DNA from: Planctomycetaceae bacterium UBA6172
GTDB lineage: Bacteria; Planctomycetota; Planctomycetia; Pirellulales; Pirellulaceae
Direction of reading: 5' to 3'
Assembly (NCBI GenBank): GCA_002422955.1
Contig: DITY01000223.1
Span: 1,123 to 9,026 of the forward strand
DNA: 7,904 nucleotides
The notes below the pieces were generated by a model. The model worked only from the letters and a program-made list of their open reading frames with translations, ran no database searches and had not been told where the DNA came from. A program made the position numbers and the translations under genes. Positions 1 through 6,662 of this stretch are shown here, one piece after another. The stretch's first letter is position 1. Every line of letters starts with the position of its first letter.

Positions 1-965
1 GCCCCAGTTGCCAGCGGAGTCACCATTCCGCCGATCACCAACCTCACCGGAACATGGCGACCGTGCAACGCGATCGCCAAACTGGCCGCGACACGGACCC
101 GACGGGCCAACGACTCACGCAAGTACGCCCGTTCCTCCGCGTCCAACGTCGCCCTGATGGCAATGTCCAAAATCAAGTCGACCTGCTGTTGCTGTGGCCC
201 GCCACGTTCACAAACCGTCAGCTTGCCGGTGCGGGCGGTGTGAACCCAATGGACATTTCGTAAACGGTCGCCGCTGCGAAACTCACGGACCCCCTGCGGT
301 TCTCCCGATTGGCCAACCCGTGTCCCATCACCCGTTTCGCACACGCGACCGCCGACCAAATCGGGATCATCATGCACTTGGCTGATCCGCGGGAACACGG
401 TCAGCGGGACGAACGCGGCCAATTCGCGACGCGCCGTCCAAAGCCCAAAGGGCATCGAGCAGGTGATTTTCGGCGCGACCACCGGATAACAGCCGCGAAG
501 CGACGGAGCCACACGCAGTCGGTATTCCGCATCACTCGCCATCGGCACACAAGCGAGCGCGATCGTCGGGCTCGCGTCATCACCCCGGCGGTCGAGATAC
601 CCTTCCACCGCCAGGCCCCACAACGGCAGCGGCAACCGGTTGCGAACCGCCAAGACCAAGTCGCACACTTCGCCCTCATGGATTTCCGCCAAGCCCGGTC
701 GCAACTCACATCGCGCCGCTCGTACCACCACCCACGGCCAGGCCATCCCGACCGCGATCACCCCGCCCAGGACCGTGGCCAAAACCCAGCCGACCGAACT
801 GATCTGCAACCCGATCAAGACGCTGCTTACAAAGGCGATCGCGAACCAACCGATCGGTTCCTTAAGCCAATACACATACCGATTCACCCAAGGGCAAAAG
901 TCGGTGACCAACAGACGGGTCAATCGGTCCTTCGCAACCTCGGTACCCAATACACCGGTCGCCAT
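1..965 (-). CDS. DUF58 domain-containing membrane-anchored protein (partial, C-terminus outside window)
   Basis: The minus-strand frame is open from the ATG at 965 to the window edge, giving 321 codons and no stop. Residues about 39-57 and 60-80 are two hydrophobic segments, followed by a beta-rich segment beginning CELRPGLAEIHEGEV. The DUF58 signature lies at residues 228-245 and includes the core RSGDRLRNVHW. DUF58 proteins usually sit beside MoxR-type AAA ATPases and transglutaminase-like membrane proteins; such partners would lie downstream, beyond position 1. Their molecular role is poorly known, though cell-envelope or complex-assembly roles are suspected. The start is uncertain. The frame is open back to a GTG pair at about 1109, and a TTG at 923 is preceded by AAGGA. 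The ATG at 965 keeps the segment TDFCPWVNRYVYWLKEP that leads into the first membrane helix. A 298-codon antisense frame over 309-1205 is a shadow of this gene. Confidence 0.85.
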   Translation of the reverse strand, partial: MATGVLGTEVAKDRLTRLLVTDFCPWVNRYVYWLKEPIGWFAIAFVSSVLIGLQISSVGWVLATVLGGVIAVGMAWPWVVVRAARCELRPGLAEIHEGEVCDLVLAVRNRLPLPLWGLAVEGYLDRRGDDASPTIALACVPMASDAEYRLRVAPSLRGCYPVVAPKITCSMPFGLWTARRELAAFVPLTVFPRISQVHDDPDLVGGRVCETGDGTRVGQSGEPQGVREFRSGDRLRNVHWVHTARTGKLTVCERGGPQQQQVDLILDIAIRATLDAEERAYLRESLARRVRVAASLAIALHGRHVPVRLVIGGMVTPLATG

Positions 966-1163
966 CGGTTTCGATTCCGCAAACGAGAAAGGACGCCACT
1001 CGAGACAAACGGATCGATTCGCGATACGAACGACCCGCCGCAAAACGGCTCTAACCGCTGGGTGGGCGACCGAAAACGACGCTTGCCGAGACCTTTCCGA
1101 GGTCACCACTCAGACGTCGCCACCGGGATGCGGCCAACGATTACGAACCGAATACCACTCGAT

Positions 1164-1673
1164 TCAGACGATCGATGGCGGGCCGCGTCGCGACAGCGTG
1201 GGTAGAAAGAGCGCGACCACCGTCTGGCTCTCGGCAGCCCAAACCGGTCGCGGAGAAGAAATGCCGATTTCTGGCATGGTAGGCGGCACAAACCAAACGC
1301 CCGCCGATGTGCTCGTGAACCAACGACAAAGCGGGCAAGTTTCTCGGTCGTGAGACGATCCGCCCGATTCCGTGGACGCTTCCGCACTCCCCTGGTCACC
1401 GGCCCGCTGACCACCAAGCGACTCGGCGGTTCGCCCTCGGCTGACGGGCTGGTCGTGGCAACAGCTCGCGTGGCCACACGCTCCCCGCCCGACGGAAACG
1501 CCGTCGACCGGCGTTTCCGCTTGCCCCGCCGCAATCGCACCGCCCACGCAGCAACCACCCACATGCGCTGCGGCGGTGAGGTCGCTGGCGACCAACGCCA
1601 ACACGACCACCCAAGCCAGCCCCTGTCGGAGCCACCTCGAGTCGCGGTACGGCAAGAATCGCCAACGGTGCAA
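1164..1673 (-). CDS. Exported Cys/His-rich protein, DUF2946-like
   Basis: This is a 169-codon protein starting at a TTG; the frame has a stop two codons upstream and no ATG near the start. Residues 10-36 resemble a signal peptide: a basic region, the hydrophobic core LAWVVVLALVA, and TAAAH as a likely cleavage zone. After it come clustered metal-ligand residues: H37, C41, C42, C66, H68, C71, C72, H73, H108, C113 and C116, with the motif HDRETCPLCRWF. The C-terminus ends in RRGPPSIV. The H-x4-CPxC motif plus a terminal RGPP is reminiscent of DUF2946 proteins, which are small, of unknown function and often near metal or TonB genes. That similarity is a judgement from memory. A role in periplasmic metal binding is inferred. 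The gene stands apart from the arsenosugar operon, with its own putative promoter and operator upstream. A 202-codon frame (1103-1711) overlaps it but shows no comparable signal peptide or motif. Confidence 0.7.
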   Translation of the reverse strand: MHRWRFLPYRDSRWLRQGLAWVVVLALVASDLTAAAHVGGCCVGGAIAAGQAETPVDGVSVGRGACGHASCCHDQPVSRGRTAESLGGQRAGDQGSAEASTESGGSSHDRETCPLCRWFTSTSAGVWFVPPTMPEIGISSPRPVWAAESQTVVALFLPTLSRRGPPSIV

Positions 1674-1702
1674 GGATTAACGCCCAACAGAAAGGAATGA
1701 TC

Positions 1703-1723
1703 GGCCTCCACTCCGAGGAGGCC
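1703..1723 (-). other. Leader hairpin upstream of the Cys/His-rich gene
   Basis: GGCCTCC (1703-1709) and GGAGGCC (1717-1723) form a perfect 7-bp stem around a 7-nt loop. It lies 30-50 nt before the TTG start, so it would fall in the untranslated leader if transcription begins near the dyads at 1745-1772. It has no T-run and is unlikely to be a terminator. A role in translation or mRNA stability is possible but unproven. Confidence 0.4.
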
Positions 1724-1744
1724 AAGTCATCAATGCGACCAGAT

Positions 1745-1772
1745 ATGCAACCCAGTTGCATCTAGGATGCAT
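1745..1772 (-). promoter_or_regulatory. Overlapping dyads, probable operator of the Cys/His-rich gene
   Basis: ATGCAAC (1745-1751), a CCA spacer and GTTGCAT (1755-1761) form a perfect 7-3-7 dyad. It overlaps a second perfect 6-3-6 dyad, TGCATC (1757-1762), TAG, GATGCA (1766-1771), and the palindrome ATGCAT (1767-1772). On the minus strand a TTGACG box (1792-1787) with a 17-nt spacer leads to CATCCT, a weak minus-10 candidate. The dyads therefore lie across and just downstream of a possible promoter, where a repressor would act. A Fur/Zur-family metalloregulator would fit the Cys/His-rich product, but the regulator is not identified. Confidence 0.45.
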
Positions 1773-1818
1773 ACTACGCCCTGCCACGTCAAGTTGTTCA
1801 TCGATGGATTTGCCCGCG

Positions 1819-1852
1819 AAAAAAGTTAGCCGCCGACCCAGGGTCAACGCGG
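1819..1852 (-). terminator. Candidate rho-independent terminator of the arsM-arsS-glycosyltransferase operon
   Basis: Read on the minus strand, about 38 nt after the glycosyltransferase stop, CCGC and GCGG pair outside an inner GACC/GGTC stem with a small asymmetric bulge. Five nt later comes a run of six T (A6 at 1819-1824 on the plus strand). The stem is imperfect, which limits confidence. Its position, between the operon end and the next gene's putative promoter at 1792, fits transcription termination. Confidence 0.45.
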
Positions 1853-1890
1853 GGTGGCAATTCCCAGCGAACGACCGAGTTTCCCAGCCA

Positions 1891-3303
1891 TCAGCCATTT
1901 TGGCGAACCTTCGGGCGCGGCCGTTTCAGCCGCGACGAATACCAACGCGCCAACCGCTCGGGCGAAACACCGAGATGAAAGGCCGCGACAATGAACTGAT
2001 TCATCAACGTGGTGCGACAGATACCGAGCCGGTTCCAGCGTCTGGCCGAAGTGCTGACCGATTCGTTCGCTAAGGCAATTTTGCCATGCCTTCGGATTCG
2101 CCGGCAGAGCTCGTAGTCTTCCATCAGTGGCCAGTTGGGATAGCCGCCAACCTGGTGGAACAATTCCGCTCGCATAAACAGGCCCTGGTCACCATACGGG
2201 GTTTGAAGAATCCGCGAGCGAAGATTCGCGCCCCACTCGATCCAGCGGATCGCCTGACGCGGATCCTCGATCCGTAAGCGAAATGCCCCGGCGGCCGCCC
2301 CTTGATTCAGGATCGACCAGATCCTGGCCTCGAAATCAGCGGGTAACCGGGTGTCCGCGTGCAGGAACAGCAGGCCTTCGCCGCTGGCGAACGCCGCGCC
2401 GGCATTCATTTGACGCCCCCTTCCCGGCCGCACGGCGACGACCAGGCAGCCCATTCGCCGCGCGATGCTGACGGTCTCGTCCACACTGCCACCATCGGCG
2501 ACGATCACTTCGATGTCGGTTCGTCCCGCGAGCGGTAGCAATGTCGGTTCGATCGTTCGTGCTTCGTTGAGCGTCGGGACGATGACCGACAGTTGACCCG
2601 ATCGCGCCTTTGGGAGGATTGGGGAGAACTCGGCCGGCAAGCGTCGGCAGGCCAGCAGGTCCTCCGGGTGGTCAACATCGGACAGCGGACGCAGCAGCTG
2701 AACCTTGCACCGCAACTGTCGGGCTCGTTCGAGCGACTGTCGCAACACCTGATCGGTGCCCCAGTCCACGCCCCGAAACATTTCCGGCCGGCTCTCGTTG
2801 AGCCCGATCAGGTAATAGCCACCGTCCAGCGCTGGGCCGAACGTCACGTCGCATCGCTTCAAAGCGTCAAACGCCTCCGCCAGGGTTGCGGCTTCGATTT
2901 CCGGACAGTCGGTACCGATCACCAGGACCCGCTTTGCCCCCTCGCCAATCGCCGCGCCGACGGATTGCTCGAGCCGTTCTCCCAGGCCGGTTCCCTGTTG
3001 CGGAACAAACCGCCACTGCGTCCCATACAGGCGACTCATCCGATCGATGTCGCCCCCGGAAAATCGCACTTCCAGATCGCAGGCACGATCGGCGCCGAGT
3101 CGCCGGGCCGTCTCCAAAGTCCTGCGGGTCAGCGATTCCTGAAGCCGCGCTGCCCGATCGGCCCCGAGCGCCGCAATCAATCGCGTCTTTGCCTGCCCCG
3201 CCTCGGGAAATCGAGCGAACACGATCAGACGTTCCGCCCGTACCGGCGCAACTCGAGTCGCCGTGTAGTCCGATCGGCCGGAAACACTCACGGGCAAGGA
3301 CAC
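1891..3303 (-). CDS. Fused two-domain arsenosugar biosynthesis glycosyltransferase (TIGR04282 + TIGR04283 types)
   Basis: This is a 470-residue cytoplasmic protein starting at GTG 3303, with AAGG about 11 nt upstream. Residues about 25-225 form a DUF2064 / TIGR04282-type nucleotidyltransferase-fold domain with FARFPEAGQAKTRL (29-42), GTDCPE (130-135) and GPALDGGYYLIGL (156-168). Residues about 238-460 form a family 2 glycosyltransferase of TIGR04283 type with SVIVPTLNEA (239-248), VIVADGGSVDET (266-277), GRGRQMNAGA (294-303), LFLHADT (312-318), TPYGDQGLFM (368-377) and MEDYE (394-398). The linker at about 225-238 has no membrane segment. These two families are often separate genes in rSAM/arsenosugar clusters; here they are one chain. 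The gene lies 55 bp downstream of arsS and is the last gene of the operon. The likely job is sugar or headgroup transfer onto the arsenic-bearing riboside; the exact donor and acceptor are not known from sequence. Confidence 0.9.
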   Translation of the reverse strand: MSLPVSVSGRSDYTATRVAPVRAERLIVFARFPEAGQAKTRLIAALGADRAARLQESLTRRTLETARRLGADRACDLEVRFSGGDIDRMSRLYGTQWRFVPQQGTGLGERLEQSVGAAIGEGAKRVLVIGTDCPEIEAATLAEAFDALKRCDVTFGPALDGGYYLIGLNESRPEMFRGVDWGTDQVLRQSLERARQLRCKVQLLRPLSDVDHPEDLLACRRLPAEFSPILPKARSGQLSVIVPTLNEARTIEPTLLPLAGRTDIEVIVADGGSVDETVSIARRMGCLVVAVRPGRGRQMNAGAAFASGEGLLFLHADTRLPADFEARIWSILNQGAAAGAFRLRIEDPRQAIRWIEWGANLRSRILQTPYGDQGLFMRAELFHQVGGYPNWPLMEDYELCRRIRRHGKIALANESVSTSARRWNRLGICRTTLMNQFIVAAFHLGVSPERLARWYSSRLKRPRPKVRQNG

Positions 3304-3358
3304 GATTTCTGAAGCCTTCGGCAGGGTTCATCCACGCGGCGCTGGGGCCAACGATTCA

Positions 3359-4408
3359 TCACGACAAACTCCCTTGGCAACTCGAACCTGCCCCCGCGGT
3401 ACAGCCGAAACAGTGCCGGCCGGTGACGATTCGGCGACCGAACAAATTGGCGAAATCCTGCTCACGCAGCCCCTGAATGTTACGCGGCTGATCGGGAACG
3501 AGTCCCAGCCCGAGCATTTGGTTGAAGTCGCAATCCGATAAGTTCCCCTGCCAATCCACGGACAGCGTGGTACGACACATCAAGCTATCCACCGTAGCCG
3601 GATTGAATGCCCCCACGAGTTTCTGCATGTACGCATCGAACTTGCCGCTCTGCAACAGATCGTCCAAAAACCGGCTGATCGGCATGTTGGTGATCGTGTA
3701 GAGCCGCGTGAACTCGACGCCGTAGCGATCTCGCAGCTCGCGACGATAATCCGCCTCCAAGCGATCCTGTGCCGGTGGAAGTGAAGGGCCAACGGGATTG
3801 AAAACGAGCGACAAGCTCAACGGCGAATCGGGCAAACCGTAGCCCAGTTCATTCAGTCGCCGCAGCGCCCTGATGGAGCGTTCGAACGCATGATCGCCGC
3901 GCTGCTTGTCGACATTCTCCTCCAGGTAACAGGGGAGCGAGGCGACCACCTCGACCGAATGCTCCGCCAAAAACTCGGGGAGGTCTTCAAATGCCGGAGT
4001 CACGAGAATGGTCAAATTGCACCGGTCGATGACGCGTTTTCCCAGGCCTCTTGCCTCTGCCACCAGCCAGCGGAAATGGGGATTCATCTCCGGGGCGCCA
4101 CCCGTGATGTCGAGCGTCGGGATGTTGCCGCCGCGAAGTAATCGCAGACAGGCCTCCGCCACGGCGCGATCCATGGATTCGCGTCGGTCGGGTCCCGCGT
4201 CCACATGGCAATGGCGGCAGGTCTGATTGCAGACCTTGCCAACATTGATCTGCAGGACCTCAATGCCTTGGGCTGTCAACGGAGATTCGCCATGACGCGC
4301 GAGCGATTCGGCAAAAACAGGCAGGTGTGCCGCCGCTGCGAGCATCCGCGTTTGCTCAGCCGGGTCGGCCAACGTGCTCCGGCGTCGTACCAAAGTTAAC
4401 TCGGTCAT
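3359..4408 (-). CDS. arsS: Arsenosugar biosynthesis radical SAM protein ArsS
   Basis: This is a 349-residue radical SAM enzyme of the TIGR04167 (radical SAM/Cys-rich) type. The 4Fe-4S cluster motif CNQTCRHC supplies C60, C64 and C67, followed by HVDAGP. ITGGAPEMN (101-109) is the GGE-like SAM-binding segment. The Cys-rich C-terminal part has C278, C293, C333, C336 and C344, including GRHCFGCTAGAGSSC, probably ligating another cluster. ArsS makes a 5'-deoxyadenosyl-dimethylarsenic compound from dimethylarsenite and S-adenosylmethionine, the committed step to arsenosugars. Some homologues carry selenocysteine; this one uses cysteine throughout. The ATG at 4408 is preceded by AAGGA at good spacing, and that ribosome site sits in the 15-bp gap after the arsM stop, implying tight co-transcription with arsM. 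No frame damage is seen. Confidence 0.93.
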   Translation of the reverse strand: MTELTLVRRRSTLADPAEQTRMLAAAAHLPVFAESLARHGESPLTAQGIEVLQINVGKVCNQTCRHCHVDAGPDRRESMDRAVAEACLRLLRGGNIPTLDITGGAPEMNPHFRWLVAEARGLGKRVIDRCNLTILVTPAFEDLPEFLAEHSVEVVASLPCYLEENVDKQRGDHAFERSIRALRRLNELGYGLPDSPLSLSLVFNPVGPSLPPAQDRLEADYRRELRDRYGVEFTRLYTITNMPISRFLDDLLQSGKFDAYMQKLVGAFNPATVDSLMCRTTLSVDWQGNLSDCDFNQMLGLGLVPDQPRNIQGLREQDFANLFGRRIVTGRHCFGCTAGAGSSCQGSLS

Positions 4409-4423
4409 CGATGTTCCTTTCGC

Positions 4424-5602
4424 TCAGCAACAGGGCTCGTCGTTTTCGCAGCACGGTCCCGCCTCTTCGGTCGTGACCTTGTAGGCCAGGCCCTTGCTTT
4501 CGCGGGCGTCGCGGAGTTTGCCGCGATGACAGTCGAACGGGAGTGCCTCCGCCCGAGGGATCGCGTCGCGAGGTTCAATGGCCTCGAACATTCCCGCATA
4601 GGGTGGACGCTGGAGCAATTGGAATGTTTTGTCGCACACGGCCATCCGTGCGCCGCGGCGATATTCATGGCCGTCGTCGTCATGCACCGCCTTGAACGGT
4701 CCGCGATAGATTACCGCCTGGTTGCGTTCCAGGCAGGGGCCGTGCTTCCCTTTGTGAGCCACCACGGTCACGGAGCGAAACTCGATGCCTTCGACGGTCC
4801 GCCAAGGCTCGCGTTGCCGTTTGAAGATCTCGATCCCGTGAAAGCCGGCCTCCTCGAACGCGGATAAAAACTGGTCTTCACGGAAGGCCCCCGAGATGCA
4901 CCCCGACCACAGTTCGGGATCTTCTTGCATGCGTCGCGGGACATCCTCGTCGGCAACGATATCGCTGATCGCCGCTCGCCCGCCGCATTTCAGCACGCGA
5001 AAGATTTCCGCGAACAATTGGCGGCGATCCTGCTGTCGCACCAGGTTGAGAACGCAATTGGACACCACGCAATCGACCGACTCGTTGGCGATCAGAGGCT
5101 GTTCGCGACGGAGCCGCTCTTCCAGGTTTCGCAGCAGCAACCAACCGGCGGGATCATGCACCGGTTGTTGCTCCAATTCCCGCCCCAGCAGATCCAGATC
5201 GAGTTGCAGATCTTGAATCAAGCCGTAACGAAAGTCGACATTGCTAAAGCCCAATCGCTCAGCGACCTCCTGTTGGTATTTGCGTGCCAACGCGAGCATT
5301 TCGCGATTGCAGTCGACCCCGATCACCCGGCCGCGCTCCCCCACGACCTGGGCCAGCAGGTAGCAAAGCTTACCGCCCCCCGACCCAAGGTCGAGCACCG
5401 TTTCTCCTTCACGGGCATGAGGGGTCGGATCGCCGCAGCCATAGTCTCGTTCGATGATTTCGTCGGGGATGATCGACAGAAAATCAGCCGCGTATTCGAC
5501 AGGGCAACACAACGCCTCTTCGCGTTCCCTGGCCGCCGCCGCGTAGCGGTGATAAACGGAATGTTCCGCAGTCTGTGGCGTCGGTGTGTTCGACTCGGAC
5601 AT
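4424..5602 (-). CDS. arsM: Arsenosugar biosynthesis arsenite methyltransferase ArsM
   Basis: This is a 392-residue cytoplasmic SAM-dependent methyltransferase. Motif I is VLDLGSGGGKLC (69-80), and the acidic end of the next strand is GVDCNREML (95-103). Cysteines matching the arsenite-binding set of ArsM enzymes are C56 (YGCGDP), C183 (SNCVLNL) and C235 (SGCISGAF); C32-C33 form an extra early pair. Residues about 285-375 are a C-terminal domain beyond the methyltransferase fold, with C290, C323 and C358. The chain ends in two vicinal pairs, GPCCENDEPCC (C384, C385, C391, C392). It converts As(III) to methylated arsenicals using SAM, with dimethylarsenite feeding ArsS. The ATG at 5602 has AAGG 7 nt upstream. 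It is the first gene of the leftward operon; no strong promoter can be named upstream and no arsR-like gene is adjacent. Confidence 0.92.
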   Translation of the reverse strand: MSESNTPTPQTAEHSVYHRYAAAAREREEALCCPVEYAADFLSIIPDEIIERDYGCGDPTPHAREGETVLDLGSGGGKLCYLLAQVVGERGRVIGVDCNREMLALARKYQQEVAERLGFSNVDFRYGLIQDLQLDLDLLGRELEQQPVHDPAGWLLLRNLEERLRREQPLIANESVDCVVSNCVLNLVRQQDRRQLFAEIFRVLKCGGRAAISDIVADEDVPRRMQEDPELWSGCISGAFREDQFLSAFEEAGFHGIEIFKRQREPWRTVEGIEFRSVTVVAHKGKHGPCLERNQAVIYRGPFKAVHDDDGHEYRRGARMAVCDKTFQLLQRPPYAGMFEAIEPRDAIPRAEALPFDCHRGKLRDARESKGLAYKVTTEEAGPCCENDEPCC

Positions 5603-6131
5603 TCATCCGCCTTTCTTAACGAGAGATTCTGCAAGGGAGTTAAACGAGTGGCTCTCAACACGGGCGTGACCGCGGGGGAAGCGGCAATCGCCGTCCGCCA
5701 ACCGACTCAGGCTTGCCCGTCAGCGGGCGATCCGCGCCCGGGAACCCAACCATTCTTCCACAGCCCCAGGCGGCCGGTCGCTGTTGCTGCGCGAATTCTA
5801 CCTCCGGCGGGAGAGTCTTGACTCGCTAGGCGACCGCAAAAGCCTCGCGATCGCCAGTTCCCCTCGCCGCGACGGTTCAGAAAAGCGGAAATCAGAGTGC
5901 GGTCACAAAATGGGGGGTGATCAAGCGGGCGCCTGGCAAATAGCCGGAACGAAATCGCAGCGCATCGAGATTGCCATGCCGTTGAATCCGGTCGTACGTG
6001 CTTCAGGTGCTGGCGAGGTCGATCGATTTCTCAAGAAATCCGCTTGTACCGCACTGCCCCTGGTGTGCGACTGTCGCAATGCACCGGTGCTCAGACTCGA
6101 CACACTTTTCCGGATCTCGCCTTAGTCGGGA
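5603..6131. other. Long divergent intergenic region between arsM and the regulator stub
   Basis: There is no convincing gene in these 529 bases. Structures seen are a small hairpin GCCCG-TCAG-CGGGC (5715-5728), a 9-bp stem with one mismatch (5829-5837 with 5847-5855, loop AAAAGCCTC), and the perfect dyad at 6025-6040. The 5784-6125 plus-strand frame is open and ends at the TAG just before the regulator; its last codons before that TAG read as regulator N-terminus, but the rest resembles no family I know. The arsM promoter should lie here on the minus strand. TTGAGA (5658-5653) is a possible minus-35 box without a good minus-10 partner. Confidence 0.4.
6025..6040. promoter_or_regulatory. Perfect 16-bp dyad, possible operator
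   Basis: GATTTCT, CA, AGAAATC is a perfect inverted repeat with 7-bp arms. It lies 92 bp upstream of the GTG of the GntR-family stub. Autoregulatory operators of GntR-family regulators are often short dyads near their own gene, so this is a candidate site. The short 2-nt centre suits a protein-binding site better than an RNA hairpin. Confidence 0.35.
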
Positions 6132-6359
6132 GTGCCGATCTATCGGCAAATCATCGATCAGGTGCGAATCTTGATCACCTCCGGTCGCTGGCCAGAGGGG
6201 GTGATGCTTTCAGCGGTTCGTCAGATGGCCTTGGAATTGGAAATCAACCTGATGACCGTCTCCAAGGCCTACACGCGCCTCGAAGCCGAAGGGATGGTCG
6301 AGCGTGTCCGCGGGGCGGGGATGCGTGTCCTATCACCGACCGTCGTAACTGCTCAATAA
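6132..6359 (+). CDS. GntR family (YtrA-type) transcriptional regulator, truncated at both ends
   Basis: This is a 75-codon frame from GTG 6132 to TAA. It contains the winged helix-turn-helix of the YtrA subfamily: PIYRQIIDQVRILITSGRWP, LSAVRQMALELEINLMTVSK, then KAYTRLEAEGMVERVRGAGM. Family members are usually about 120-130 residues. This one lacks the opening segment and the C-terminal dimerisation helices. The same frame upstream of the GTG reads LFRISP, TAG, SG, VPIYRQI, which matches the usual family opening except for the amber codon at 6123-6125. No good start or ribosome site precedes LFRISP, and the GGGA just before the GTG is too close for a normal site. It is probably a decayed regulator, though a short DNA-binding stub could still be made. 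Adjacent targets such as ABC transporter genes are not present. Confidence 0.65.
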   Translation: MPIYRQIIDQVRILITSGRWPEGVMLSAVRQMALELEINLMTVSKAYTRLEAEGMVERVRGAGMRVLSPTVVTAQ

Positions 6360-6366
6360 CCCCATG

Positions 6367-6382
6367 GTCCGGTGTTCCGGAC
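6367..6382 (+). other. Hairpin just after the regulator stop
   Basis: GTCCGG (6367-6372), loop TGTT, CCGGAC (6377-6382) is a perfect 6-bp stem beginning 8 nt after the TAA of the regulator stub. No T-run follows, so it is at most a weak or factor-dependent terminator. Confidence 0.3.
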
Positions 6383-6527
6383 GGGCTTGGGCGTCACGCG
6401 GTCGTCCACAACAGAAAGCGCGAAAGCGACCTCCCGAGTAAAGGTCAATCTCCGTAGGTTGATTGAGCAGTAGCGCCGATCTAGCGGTCGCGGCTGTGAC
6501 CGCGGGCCGTTGGCTCGATAGCCTCGA
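6383..6527. other. Non-coding or fully decayed stretch
   Basis: No gene can be supported here. Two small inverted repeats are present: TCAATC (6445-6450) with GATTGA (6461-6466) around a 10-nt loop, and GCGGTC (6484-6489) with GACCGC (6498-6503) around an 8-nt loop. The frame continuing from the regulator meets TAG at 6471. A 168-codon minus-strand frame spans this stretch and further right, but shows no family features. Confidence 0.35.
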
Positions 6528-6662
6528 GTGTGGGTCGAGAAGCGTGTCGATCGACGCCCGAGTCGACGCGGAGCTGCATACGACAAGGCGGAAGAGGCGA
6601 ACGATTCGGTGGGAACGACCGTTGGGGGGCGTGTTAACCAACAAATGCGGCAGCTGGCTTGA
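6528..6662 (+). pseudogene. Possible coding remnant, unrecognised
   Basis: A frame from GTG 6528 to TGA 6662 has a protein-like C-terminal half reading AAYDKAEEANDSVGTTVGGR then VNQQMRQLA, with GC-rich third positions. The N-terminal half is arginine-rich and less convincing. The TGA overlaps the TTG that opens the next frame (TTGA). It may be a separate small gene with a coupled start, or an earlier fragment of the same broken gene. No family is recognised. Confidence 0.3.

Noticed and set aside
309..1205. 298-codon plus-strand open frame
   Set aside because: It is antisense to the DUF58 gene; its product is Arg/Pro/His-rich without motifs, typical of a shadow frame in GC-rich DNA.
1103..1711. 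202-codon minus-strand frame and the 121-codon frame at 1396-1761 overlapping the Cys/His-rich gene
   Set aside because: Their products are Arg/Ser/Trp-rich with no ordered motifs beyond a short hydrophobic stretch, whereas the 1164-1673 frame has a signal peptide and CPLC motif.
2593..3312. 239-codon plus-strand open frame
   Set aside because: It lies antisense to the fused glycosyltransferase, which carries clear family motifs on the minus strand.
4925..5821. 298-codon plus-strand open frame
   Set aside because: It is antisense to arsM over most of its length and has no recognisable domain.
5829..5855. Imperfect 9-bp hairpin as a terminator
   Set aside because: It has one mismatch, a 9-nt loop and no T-run on either side, and no gene ends nearby.
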